Of a DNA stretch of 64,000 bases, positions 1 through 24,117 are shown piece by piece. A program made the position numbers and the translations under genes. Under the pieces are notes generated by a model. It ran no database searches. It was not told the DNA's origin and worked only from the letters and a program-made list of their open reading frames with translations. This DNA comes from Flaccisagitta enflata. Its lineage: Eukaryota > Chaetognatha > Sagittoidea > Aphragmophora. Positions within the stretch are counted from its first letter, which is position 1. Every line of letters begins with the position of its first letter. The stretch is taken from the NCBI GenBank assembly GCA_965153355.1, contig OZ231126.1, positions 81,406,001-81,470,000 of the forward strand. The letters are read 5' to 3'.

Positions 1-175
1 AATGGCGCCATCAGAGCGTTTTTTTAGTTTTGAGCCCTGACTAAAATTACAGGACTTTAAAAGTGTAAAAATTGACTTTTTTGGGGTTGTTTAAAAAAAG
101 CTAAATTTGATATTTTGATGAGCTATAACTTGAGCTAGGGAACAAAATTAAAAAACCCTCTGATAGCGCCATTTG
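1..175. repeat. Small fold-back repeat at window edge
   Basis: The first bases AATGGCGCCATCAGAG reappear as an imperfect inverted complement (CTCTGATAGCGCCATT) near 158-174, so the segment can fold back on itself. This looks like a short non-autonomous inverted-repeat element. Its left boundary may lie outside the window, so neither length nor target duplication can be judged. Confidence 0.45.
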
Positions 176-406
176 TATTCTCATAAGCTTTCGAATGATA
201 CCTCAATCATACCCCTAGCTTCAACGTACTGGGCTGTAGGGGGTCTGCTAAAGTTATCTTTCCTGAAAGTGGGGGCCTCTCGTTCAAATACGCTCTGATT
301 TGTAGTATTTTACCATGGTCGCTGCTGAATAAGTCGTCGGGTTTTCCACGATATTAACGACTTTTACGACTCAAGAATCCAATTTTCCTGCATTTTCATG
401 CATTAG

Positions 407-1487
407 TTCGGACGTCGACGCGATGCTTTGGGTCAGAAATGGTTGATTGACCTTCACGGCGCCGTTTGGTTGTTGGCCGACGACCGCAAAGGATGGAGAG
501 TCGACTCCAACATGAACATCCTGGCCGTGGAAACGACCGCCAACGGCGCCGCTGCGTCCACACGAGGAGAAGGCCGCGGATGGTCGATGGAACGATCCAC
601 GGGTATCCAATGGCTTGTCGACAAAAACCGGCGGCGACTTCGCGCGGCGAGAAAGGACGAAACGCTGACAATCCCGCCGGAAGTGAAGCTGGCCTTGAAG
701 GCAGACTTCGCATCGACGTCGACGAAAGAAGCAAAAACCGACTCCGACGACATCGATTTCAGAGAGAAAGTCTCTGTCAAACGAAAGAGTGGTGGAGGGT
801 CAACTAGAGGAGGAAGAGGAGGAAGAGATAGAGCAGGATCGTGGGAGATGGCGGAGAGCGACGACGCCGAAAGTATTCTTTCCAATTCTTCTCTAGAAAT
901 GGAAGAGAGTAGGAAGAGAAGAAAGCGGTCGACGAGAGTGTGGGAATCTTTTTCGACTCATTCATCGTTAGCGAGGACACCGAGTCAACTGCGAGGTGAG
1001 AAAGGGGAAACGACTAACATGGGGTCACAGTATTGATGCCCCTGCCCACCCGTCCGCAACAAACCCCCAGCCTTACCTCAACCGCACCCCCACCCACCCA
1101 CACACAAAATAACAACCTCAGCATCATTAATTCGCGTCTTCACGTTTCCAACTCGAGCGTGATGGATCTTATTAAGTTGCCTGTCCCCAACTTCAAATGC
1201 CCAAGAGATGTAAGTTGAATGTTTGGAGCAGAGATGCAGATTCCGCAAGCTGCCGCGTAGCAGAATTGGTCTCTCAAGAGCTGCCGCAGCTTTTACTCAC
1301 TATTGATTGTATCATTCTAGGGATGTGGAAGCGATTGACCGCTTCCAATTTAGAGGATGGGAAAGCTACTAGTATTTGAACTGTAAAATGGAAGCGGTGG
1401 AAGCGGCATTAAAATCGACCGCTTCCACATCCCTACTTCCGTCTCTCTTTCTTTCTTTCTCTTTCTCTTTCTCTTTCTCTTTCTCTT

Positions 1488-1533
<46 letters not shown>

Positions 1534-4204
1534 TTACTTTTTCTTGTTTCCACTAATTAATTTTTCCCTTCATGTCGTACTTTCATTCTTCTCTCCTTTC
1601 TTCTTTACCCCTTCTCATTGCCTTCCTTTTCCCCTCCTGCCGCATCTGCCACATCTGCCGCACACTGGGCCTTGCCTGCCGCGTAGCATTGCTACTTTGC
1701 TACCATGAATCTGCATCTCTGGTTTGGAGCTAGTCACTTTTACGCAGTTCGCCCAAGGGCAATATGTGGTCAGCGTTACCCGTTGCTCTGCTTTGCATGA
1801 TTGTGAATTGGAGTGAGAGGAAGCAGGGCAGCGGCTCAAAAAGGGACAAAGTACTGTAGAACACAGGGGATTTTCTTCATTTGTCCGTCCGTCCATCCTT
1901 CCATCCCCCCAGGCCCTCTCAGGCCTGAAATCTGCCCTCTCAGGCCTAAAATCTACCCTCTCAGGCCTGAATTCTGCCCTCTCAAAGTTAAGGCCTGAGA
2001 GGGCAGATTTCAGACCTGAGAGGACAGATTAAGGCTCGAGAGGGTAGATTCAAAGCCTGAGAAGGCAGATTCAAAGCCTTAGAGGGCAGATTTCAGGCCT
2101 GAGAGGGTCTGAGAGGTCAGATTTCAGACCTGAGAAGGCAGATTTTAGGCCTGAACAGGTCGCCCAAGTGCAATATGTGGTCAGCGATACCTGTCGCCCT
2201 GCTTTGCGTGATTGTGAAATGGAGTGAGAGGGAGCAGGGCAGCGGCCCCGAAGGGGACGAAGTCCTGTAAAACACAGGGGGACTTTCGTTTGTCATTCCG
2301 TTCGTCCGTTCGTCCGTTCGTCCCCCCCAGGCCCTCTCAGGCCCAAAATATACCCTCTCAGGCCTGAAATTCACCCTCTCAGGCCGGAAATCTGCCCTCT
2401 CAGGCCTTGAATCTGTGAGGGCAGATTTCAGTCCCAAAAAGGACAGATTTTAGGCCCGAGAGGGCAGATTTTAGGCCTGAGAGGGCAGATTCAAGGCCTG
2501 AGAGGGCAGATTTCAGGCCTGAGAGGGTAAATTTCAGGCCTGAGAGGGCAGATTTCAGGCCTGAGAGGGCCTGGGGGGACGAACGGACGAACGGACGAAC
2601 GGAATGACAAACGAAAGTCCCCCTGTGTTCTACAGGACTTCGTCCCCTTCGGGGCCGCTGCCCAAGACTTCGTCCCCTTCGGGGCCGCTGCCCAAAAGGC
2701 AGGTTCAAGGCCTGAACAAGTCGCCTAAGGGCAATATGTGGTCAGCGATACCCGTTGCTCTGCTTTGCATGATTGTGAATTGGAGTGAGGGGAAGCAGGG
2801 CAGCGGCCCCAAAAGGGAACAAGTCATCCAAGGATTGCACATGGTCAGCGGTACCCGATGCCCTGCTTGGAGTGCTAGCTGAAGAAGTGGAGTGAGAGCA
2901 GGGCAGCGGCCCCAAAGGGCCGATGACTTGTAGGACACAGGGGTGAAATTCCATACGTCCTGAGATGGCATATTTTGATTTTAGGGAAATTTTCTGTGAT
3001 ATTCATTGGGAATTTTATTTTTTTTTCAATTTTCTATCAATTTGCCATGTTATTCAATGAGAATTTGAGGTCTGAGAGGCTGGATTTAGGGCCTAAGAGG
3101 CTGGATTTGAGGCCCAAGAGGCTGGATTTGAGGCCGAAGAGGCTGGATTTGAGGCCTGAGAGGCTGGATTTGAGGCCTGAGAAGCTGGAGTTGAGGCCTG
3201 AGAGGCTTGATTTGAGGCCTGAGAGGCTTGATTTGAGGCCTGAGAGGCCAGATTTGAGGCCTGAGAGGCTAGATTTGAGGCCTGAGAGGCTGGATTTGAG
3301 GGTTGAGAAGCTTCGGAGGGGGGGGACGTACGTACATAATGTCAGACGGACGTAACGGTTCACCCCTGTGTCCTACAGGACATTGGTCCTTTGGGGCCGC
3401 TGCCCAAAAAGTCCTGTAGAACACAGGGGGACTTTTGTTCGTCCTGAGATGGCTTATGGTAGATTGGTAGATTGATGGCATGAAATGGCTGATTTGAGGC
3501 CTGAGATAGCAGATTCAAAGCTTAAGGGCTGAGCTGATGCCTGAGAAGCCTTAGAGGGTAGATTTCAGGCCTGAGGAGGCCGATTTCAGGCCCAAGGGAG
3601 TCAATTTCAGGCGTGAGGGGGTCAATTTCAGCTCTGAGAGGGCTTATTTCAGGCCTGAGAGAATAGATTTTGAACCTGTGATGGCACATTTCAGGCCTGA
3701 GAGGGCAGATTTCAGGCCTGAAAGGGCAGATATCAGGCCTGAGAGGGCAAATTGTAGGCCTGAGAGGTCTAATGCGGGGATGAACGGAAAGACAAACGAA
3801 AGTCCCCTTGTGTTCTACCGGACTTCGTCCCCTTCTGAGCCGCTGCCCAAAAGGCAGATTCAAAGCCTTAGAGGCCAGAATTCAGGCCTGAAAAGGTAGA
3901 TTTTAGTCTTGAGAGGGCAGATTTCAGGTCCACTGTGTTCTACAGACTTTGTCCCCTTCGTGGCCGCTGCCCAATAAGCGGTGAAAGCGGTGAGAGCTGA
4001 CATCTTGCTATACATGCGTGAGGCTAAATCAGCGACTCTTCCCTCTTCCATTCAGCCAAAGCTGCGAAATTGCGGACGGCAGTAGCTGCGCGACAAGCGC
4101 ATCAATCGCAGAAAAATGACAACAACAACGTCGTCGATAACGAGGAGGACAAGATCGAAAAGGAAAACCGGCCAACTTACCACGGTTCCACGTGGGGACT
4201 CTAA
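407..4204 (+). CDS. Unrecognised gene, last two exons (partial 5')
   Basis: Two exons fit together in phase. The first begins after a TAG acceptor at 404-406 and runs 407-995, ending in phase 1 before the donor GTGAGA. The second begins after a CAG acceptor (4053-4055) and runs 4056-4204 to a TAA stop, closing the split codon exactly. Together they encode about 245 residues: a start with two Trp-rich stretches (GWRVDSN and GWSMERSTGIQWLVDKNRR), a Ser/Lys/Glu-rich charged middle, and a tail with a basic segment (AKAAKLRTAVAARQ) ending RPTYHGSTWGL. GC-rich codon use contrasts with the AT-rich surroundings and supports real coding. I do not recognise the family. The 5' exons lie left of the window. 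The 3060-base intron is filled by satellite repeats. Confidence 0.6.
1318..1435. mobile_element. 118-bp MITE with inverted termini
   Basis: The segment opens with TAGGGATGTGGAAGCG and closes with the inverted complement CGCTTCCACATCCCTA, with further internal copies of GGAAGCGG/CCGCTTCC. This is a miniature inverted-repeat element sitting in the intron of the plus-strand gene. The outermost TA on each side could be a target-site duplication. Confidence 0.55.
1440..1535. repeat. CTTT/CTCTTT microsatellite
   Basis: A pyrimidine-only tract of CTTT, CTCTTT and CT units. Open frames across it on either strand are low-complexity artefacts. Confidence 0.9.
1740..3925. repeat. Dispersed repeat with AGGCCTGAGAGGGCAGATTT minisatellite
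   Basis: The stretch alternates a unique module and arrays. The module contains GCCCAAGGGCAATATGTGG, a stretch similar to GAGTGAGAGGAAGCAGGGCA, and GTCCTGTAGAACACAGGGGG; it recurs at about 1745, 2156, 2715, 3364 and inverted near 2590. The arrays are built from AGGCCTGAGAGGGCAGATTT-type units of about 21-24 bases at 1908-2150, 2335-2560, 3060-3310 and 3480-3925, in both orientations. The same combination recurs at 54,990-55,560, and module fragments at 4,485, 18,735 and 19,430. It is a mobile or satellite family whose array expands inside the element. It lies wholly in the intron of the plus-strand gene. Confidence 0.75.
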
Positions 4205-4479
4205 TCTAACTTAATCTATCGCATTTGACAATTCTTATCAATACTGAATACTGATTATCGATTGAATGAATGGAATTATTTTTACTTCTGGAACAGAAAT
4301 TTTGAAAAATATAGAAGTAGCTGTATTGATGGCATGGGTGGCGGATCAAAATTTATTGGTCACAATTTGACCTGGTATAAATTTTTTTCTTCAGGGCACA
4401 AAAACTATTAGAAATCTTACAAATCTCATAGTGATTGTTTGTCTCCGAAGAATAGCTGTCTAGTTGCGCGAGTTGACTG

Positions 4480-4885
4480 ATCCTTTTTAGGCAGCGGCCC
4501 CAAAGGGCCGATGTCCTGTAGGACACAGGGGTGAATTTCCAGACATCCGTACATCCGTCCGTCCATCCCCCCCCCAAAGCTTCTGAACCACAAATTTCAT
4601 TGAATAACATGGAAAATTGAAGAAATGCAAAATCCCCATTGAATAACATGAAAAATTGACAAAAAATGCAAAAATGTGATATTTCCATTGAATAATATGG
4701 GAAATTTACCAGAAGTTAGAAAATAGCCCAATAGGCCTTCTCAGGACGTCTGGAAATTCACCCTTATGTTCTACTGCCGCTGCCCAATTCTCACCCAACT
4801 TCTCCAGCTGATCACTCCAAGCAGGGCATTGGGTACCGCTGACCACATGCGATCCTTGGATGACTAGTCATAGCTAAACGAGATC
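4480..4885. repeat. Fragments of the GCAGGGCAGCGGCCCCAAAG dispersed repeat
   Basis: Contains GGCAGCGGCCCCAAAGGGCC and TGTCCTGTAGGACACAGGGG, a poly-C stretch, three A-rich copies of a unit around CATTGAATAACATGGAAAAT, and an inverted end near 4,800-4,870. Similar CATTGAATAACATG units occur at 18,850-19,390, so these are parts of one family. Confidence 0.6.
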
Positions 4886-5023
4886 AATCCTCTTTATAGG
4901 TCGGGGTGCAAACGGAAACAAAATTTGATTTTCATTTACATTAAACTGATATCTATGACGGCGTCTCTCCGAAGCCAACATTTGTGTTTCAAAAAAGGTC
5001 AAAAAAAAAAAAAAAATGAATAA

Positions 5024-5551
5024 ATGCAAATGCAAAAGCAAGTGAATAAAAGTGACAGAGATGGGTCAGATATGATCCGCCCGCGCCTCTTGGACGGCTT
5101 TGTCCTCTATTCCGATATGCCCGGTTATACGGCACCGCATGGAGGCACTGTTCCTCCTCATATTCTGGTCACGTCTTTAAGGCCCGATATGTTTATTTTC
5201 AATGAGACGACGCATATTGCAATTATTTTTGAATTAACGTGTCCTTGGGATAAAAATATCGAGCGAAGCCATGCCTTTAAAGAAGAGAAGTATGCACCTC
5301 TTTCTGCTGATCTCTCAAACACGTTTAAAGTTTTTACCTTTTCTATTGAAGTATCAGCCCGGGGTCAAGTAACACCCAATAATCGTGCACGCCTTAAAGC
5401 ATTTGCTTACAGATGTTGCCGTGATGCGAAGAAAGTCACTAACTCACTCGTGAAAAATGGTTCGAAGGCTGCGTTGCTCACGTCCTTTAGCATTTTCTCT
5501 GCTCGTAACGAGCCATCGTGGATCGATCCACCACCGCTAATCGCTCGTTGA
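5024..5551 (+). pseudogene. Retroelement endonuclease-like fragment
   Basis: An open stretch of 175 codons encodes a protein with RPDMFIF, FELTCPWDKNIERSHAFK, EEKYAPL and IEVSARGQV. This series matches the PD-(D/E)xK-type nuclease-like region often found at the C-terminal end of reverse-transcriptase ORFs in animals (Asp in PDM, Glu in ELT, Lys in EEKY). The family match is from memory, not a search. The frame starts just after a poly-A run with no upstream reverse transcriptase in view, so it is probably the remnant of a truncated retrotransposon copy rather than a host gene. Confidence 0.55.
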
Positions 5552-6711
5552 CTTATCTTATTTATTGTACTGATTACAATTTTCTTACTATTTAAAGCGC
5601 ACATAAACTGTTGATCTGTATCAGGCGATTTCTTGCCATTGTTGCAATACTTTTAACCTGGTAACCTGCGAGGTTTTGTGCCTTTGTCGTTTTTATATTT
5701 CATGAATATAAATCCTTACTACTTCAAAAGAATAATTTGCATTTGATTAGCAAGAGGAGCAAGTTTAGCCAATAATACTTAAAAAAACATATTGAAAATT
5801 TCTACCTTTTTTATTTTTGGTCACTGATAGAGGGCTGGTCGAAATTCTAAATTTGCATAGAGAATGAAAAAATGCAAAAACCAAGAACATAGTTCTCTTC
5901 CCAAATCGATTACAGAGAGAACTATGTTTTTCAAAATGCAAAATTTCCCTGTTTGTGGCTTTCTTAGAATTTCGACCTAAGAAAATAGAAAAAAATGTAA
6001 GCAGAAATTCACTAAAAATCATCATTTTCCTCCTTGTTTTCATGTGAACTGCATAGTTCAAATTACATTTTAGGTCAAAATATGATAAAGTTGTATGCAC
6101 CAAGTATCTTTAGAGACAATTTGTCAACTGAAAGCATTCCAGCTTCATTACTGTTCTGATAATGATGCAAAAAGTATGGTGAAACACTTCATTTTCCTTC
6201 AAAAATTTGCCGTCCTATGGTTATCCTAGTAGGTAATAAGTTTTGTTAAAAAAAAGACTTTTGATTTTTTTAAGAATATAAACATGTGATCCAAATATAA
6301 AAAGTTTTTATTGCATATTCATAAAGACCAAAATTACTTGATAAAACATGAGAATTTCTCCTAAAAATGAGAGGAAAACTTCAGAAAGTTGTTGGGTGAA
6401 ATTATAATTCTACTTCTGAATGCAAAATTTTGCATTTCTAAGCACATGGCCCTCATCTTATAAGTCTTTAGAATGACGCAATATCTTTGAAAATTTTTGA
6501 ATCTTTATGCAAAGTTATAATTTTACCCATTTTCAGATGGTAAAAAAAGATTTTGCTTAAAAACTCCCTTTTTTCTGTCCTTTATCCTCAAATTTCATGG
6601 TTACTTTGGACACAAAAATGGTTTTTAATGCAAAAATAGTTTAAACAACCTAATTATCATTTTTAATTAAGGAAATATACATATTAACAATCTCTATGAT
6701 ATTGCTAAAAA
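5552..6711. other. AT-rich non-coding stretch with one fold-back
   Basis: No coding exon, RNA gene or tandem array recognised. The only structure is an inverted repeat at 5837-5977, whose ends GGTCGAAATTCTAA and TTAGAATTTCGACC are complementary around a centre near 5,910, probably a small fold-back element. Confidence 0.6.
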
Positions 6712-6830
6712 AGCTTCAAAATTACAGTCCCCGACTGGGGACTGTAATTTTTGAAGCTTTATCGTTGCTTAAACGCAACTCGATGGGATACACGACAAGA
6801 CAGCAATTTCAAGAAATGAAAAAGAAAAAA
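6712..6830. repeat. Hairpin and 5' end module of a dispersed element
   Basis: 6712-6759 is a near-perfect hairpin (CTTCAAAATTACAGTCCCC pairs with its complement across a GACT loop). It continues into GAAGCTTTATCGTTGC, AAACGCAACTCG and ATACACGACAAGACAGCAAT. The same module follows a similar hairpin at 12,981-13,055, so it marks the left end of a dispersed element whose interior here is the array that follows. Confidence 0.55.
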
Positions 6831-7064
6831 AAATATTCAGTATTGTTTTAATGATGACAAAACTTGATAATGATAACAATAGTGGATGATGATGATGACA
6901 ACAATGAATGATAATGACCACAAAAATCTAAGAAAGAAAAAAATATTCAAAAATTTTTTTTGAAATATTTAAAAAAAAAAAAAATTTTAAAAAATTTTAA
7001 AAAAATTTTCAAAAAAATTACAAAAAAAATTTTTAAAAAATTTTCAAAAAAATTTAATAATCGA

Positions 7065-8110
7065 AGATGATGACAATAGTCGAGGATGATGACAGTAGTT
7101 GAAGATGATGACAGTAGCTGAAGATGATGACAGTAGTTGAAGATGAATCCTGAAATCCATGATGGCAAACTTAAAGAAAAAAAATGAGAAGGTAATGAAT
7201 GAACTAGTAAAATTTTTTTAAAAAAATCTTTAAAAAAATTTTCAAAAAAATTTGGAAAAAAAATTTTAAGAAAATTTCAAAAAAAATTTCAAAACGATTT
7301 TCAAAAAAAATTTCAATTTTTTTTTTCTAAATTGATGACAACAATCTGAGTTGATGACAATAGTCCAAGGTGATGACAGTAGTTGAAGGTGATGACAGTA
7401 GTTGAAGGTGATGACAGTAGTTGAAGGTGATGACAGTAGTTGAAGGTGATGACAGTAGTTGAAGGTGATGACAGTAGTTGAAGGTGATGACAGTAGTTGA
7501 AGGTGATGACAGTAGTTGAAGGTGATGACAGTAGTTGAAGGTGATGACAGTAGTTGAAGGTGATGACAGTACTTGAAGGTGATGACAGTACTTGAAGGTG
7601 ATGACAGTACTTGAAGGTGATGACAGTACTTGAAGGTGATAACAGTAGTTGAAGGTGATAACAGTAGTTGAAGGTGATAACAGTAGTTGAAGGTGATAAC
7701 AGTAGTTGAAGGTGATAACAGTAGTTGAAGGTGATAACAGTAGTTGAAGGTGATAACAGTAGTTGAAGGTGATAACAGTAGTTGAAGGTGATAACAGTAG
7801 TTGAAGGTGACTACAGTAATTGAAGGTAATGACAGTAATTGAAGATGATGACAGTAATTGAAGATGATGACAGTAGTTGAAGATAATGACAGTAATTGAA
7901 GATGATGACAGTAGTTGAACATGATGACAGTAGTTGAAGATGATGACAGTAGTTGTAGATGACAGTAGTTGAAAATGATGACAGAAGTTGAAGATGATGA
8001 CAGTAGTCGAAGATGATGACAGTAGTCGAAGATGATGACAGTAGTCGAAGATGACAGAAGTTGAAGATGATGACAGAAGTTGAAGATGATGACAGTAGTT
8101 GAAGAATGAA
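7065..8110. repeat. 19-bp minisatellite GATGACAGTAGTTGAAGRT
   Basis: About 45 copies of a 19-base unit with local variant blocks: GGTGATGACAGTAGTT, GGTGATGACAGTACTT, GGTGATAACAGTAGTT and AGATGATGACAGTAGT. Two blocks (7065-7150 and 7350-8110) are separated by an A-rich tract. Because 19 is not a multiple of three and the unit has no stop on the minus strand, all three minus frames stay open; the long frames are artefacts. GAAATCCATGATGGCAAAC follows each block. Confidence 0.9.
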
Positions 8111-8169
8111 AATGAATCTTGAAATCCATGATGGCAAACCTTAAGAAAAATCAGAATGTAATGAATGAG

Positions 8170-8800
8170 CAAGTAAAAAAAATCATCAACTCCAATCCTT
8201 TATATAAATTGCCTAAGTCATAGTAACATTACTACATAAATAAGCTAATATCTCCTACACCAGACCTCAGATTTACTTCGAATTTTGCAGGGGCAGTTCA
8301 ATTAATATCCTTTACTTGTATACCAAATTAAAAAAGAATTCACATAACTTTGCTACCCTTTGCCTATATAAATCGCCTGAGTCCTAGTAACATATTACTA
8401 AATAAATAGATAAGCTTATATCTCCTACACCAGACCTCAGATTTAATTCGAATTTTGCAGGGGTTGTTTATTTAGTACCCTTTACTTGTATACCAAATTA
8501 AAAAAAAAATTCACATAGTTTTACTACCCTCTACCTATGTAAATTGCCTAAGTCCAGTAAAATATTACTACAAAAATAATAGGCAAAGGGTAGTAAAAGT
8601 TTATGAATTTATCTGAAAATTGGTACACAAGCTTCCATTGACATAAAAATAACACTGCTTAAGTTTCATAAACTTCTGAAGTCTGGTTCAGGAAATATGA
8701 GAAGGTTTTAAACAGACAACAACAGACAACAGACAGACTACACGATCAAATCCATCACATAGTCTACCGACGAAAACTGTTCGTCGGGGACAAAAAAAAG
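8170..8800. repeat. Dispersed repeat ending in a GACGA hairpin
   Basis: Holds two to three diverged sub-copies of a unit with CTACACCAGACCTCAGATTT, GAATTTTGCAGGGG and CCCTTTACTTGTATACCAAA, then AGACTACACGATCAA and a hairpin GACGAAAACTGTTCGTC followed by GGGGACAAAAAAAA. Homologous copies lie at 14,200-14,800, 14,810-15,395, 15,820-16,140 and 17,110-18,540. It is a non-coding transposon family, right end defined by the hairpin plus A-tract. Confidence 0.7.
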
Positions 8801-8910
8801 TGTTGACTAATCAAATTTTGTCTTCGATTGCACCTCGACATAGCTATACAAGATCTAAAGTCGGTCAGGATTCTGGTTAGAGAAAATCTCAATTTTAAGG
8901 GTTTTGAAAA

Positions 8911-9294
8911 ACAAGCCCAAGAGGGCAACAGTCGCGTGCGTCTGGAAATGACAAACAAAAGAGCAAACACATGTTGAAATGTTAAGAATGTTAAAAAAAG
9001 TTAAAAATGTTAAAGAATGTTATAGAATGTTAAAAAATGTTAAAAAATGGTAAAAAGTGTTAAAAGAACTTAGAAATGTTAAAAAAGGTAAAATTGTAGG
9101 AAATGTTAAAAAATGTTAAAAAATATTAAATATTGTTAAAAAATGTTAAGAAATGTTAAGAAACATCAAAACATGTTAAGAAACGTTAAAAGAATAAAAA
9201 ATTCAGAAATATTTGTTTCGGACCGACCGACCGACCGACCGACCGACCGACCGACAGACCAAGGTGTAGAGTCGCGTGTACGCGACTAAAAAAA
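8911..9294 (+). mobile_element. SGC-hairpin element with TTAAAAATG array
   Basis: Member of the window-wide modular family. The left end is ACAAGCCCAAGAGGGCAAC followed by AGTCGCGTGCG. The interior is about 20 units of the type AATGTTAAAA (8970-9190), then a CCGA tetranucleotide run, GGTGTAG, and the terminal hairpin AGTCGCGTGTACGCGACT (9270-9287) followed by an A-run. No coding potential. Confidence 0.7.
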
Positions 9295-9297
9295 GAT

Positions 9298-9984
9298 GGA
9301 CACATCACAGTTTTTTGCCCAGGGGACCTAAAAAGGCTGTAGAATACAATTCTGATATTCATTTTGACCTAACTTGAGCCAAAAAAATTAGAAACTTTTC
9401 TTATGTAAAAAATTGTGTTTTTAGCTATAAAAACATTATTTTTTTTTTTTTTGGTTAATTCTGACTGATTATGATGTATGTTGATCATTTGCACTGTGCT
9501 GATTCAATTTTTGGTGTTTCTACACGATTTTTGCTATTTTTGAAAGATTGCACTGGATCTCATTTGCATATTGCAGTTTCGCGTTTTTCGCCTATAACAT
9601 CCATGTTTTTTTTAGTACATCAATGAAATTCATACTGATAGCATATCTTACCCTTAGAAACTGTTCCAAAACATCAGTTTCTAGAATTTTTTTATTTTAG
9701 GTCATTTTTTTCATTTTTGAGGATTCTAATGCAATTTTTGAACCTCGCAGACCTATTCAAAATCGTTCTAGGTTCACTCAAGTATCAATTGCTATTGGTA
9801 CTTAAGTTTCTGTAAAAAAAAAGTCTTAAATGTCTTATTTTACACCGTTCTTTAAAGAAAAAAAACTGTTTTTAGCACAAAAAACCGTTTCTAATTTTTT
9901 TGGCTCAAGTTAGGTCAAAATGAATATCAGAATCATGTTCTACAGCCTTTTTAAGTCCTCTGTGCAAAAATCTGTGAGGTGTCC
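9298..9984. mobile_element. 687-bp fold-back element
   Basis: The ends are long imperfect inverted repeats: GGACACATCACAG at 9298 against CTGTGAGGTGTCC ending 9984. The match continues inwards through GGACCTAAAAAGGCTGTAGA and TTTTGACCTAACTTGAGCC for about 110 bases. The middle is AT-rich without an ORF. It sits directly after the A-tail of the preceding hairpin element, suggesting insertion beside or into it. Confidence 0.65.
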
Positions 9985-10386
9985 ATTTTTTTATATTTTT
10001 TTTAAGCTTTTTGCAACCGGGAATCCTGACCGAAGTGGAGTGATTCTGTCGAGAGAAAAATTGCCGTTGTGGTTGTAAAATCTTTATTGATAAAATATGA
10101 GAATAATTACAACTAAGTTCAAGCAAAAATGACAGACGAAGACCAAGACAGGAGATAATCGACAATAACGATTAAGTCAACAACAAACGATAATAGACAA
10201 TCGCAAATAAAAACGTGAGGATACAATCAGTAAACAAGAAAAACGTACGCTTTGCGTAATACTGACACAACGAAGCAGACAAACTAAGAAAAGAAATCTT
10301 GTGACAAATATCGGTGGCATCAATCGCTCGATTCGGCTTGAGGAATCATATCTAGCGTTGGATGATGCAAAAAAGTCACAGCTCCC

Positions 10387-24000
<13,614 letters not shown>

Positions 24001-24117
24001 CTATGGAGAAAGTTCATACTTACATTTAAGATTCACGGACCGATTTTTGAATGCCATAAAGAACAATACCCCTCACTATACCCAAACTGAAATAGATGAA
24101 GATTGTCTGGACACTGG

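Noticed and set aside
428-885. Minus-strand and second plus-strand frames over the first gene
   Set aside because: Shadows of the plus-strand exon, which alone has matching splice sites and an in-phase terminal exon.
7266-8172. Long minus-strand frames with ATTVITFNYCHHLQLLSSP-type repeats
   Set aside because: They are produced by a 19-base satellite without stops in any minus frame; the same peptide appears in all three frames, so no coding is implied.
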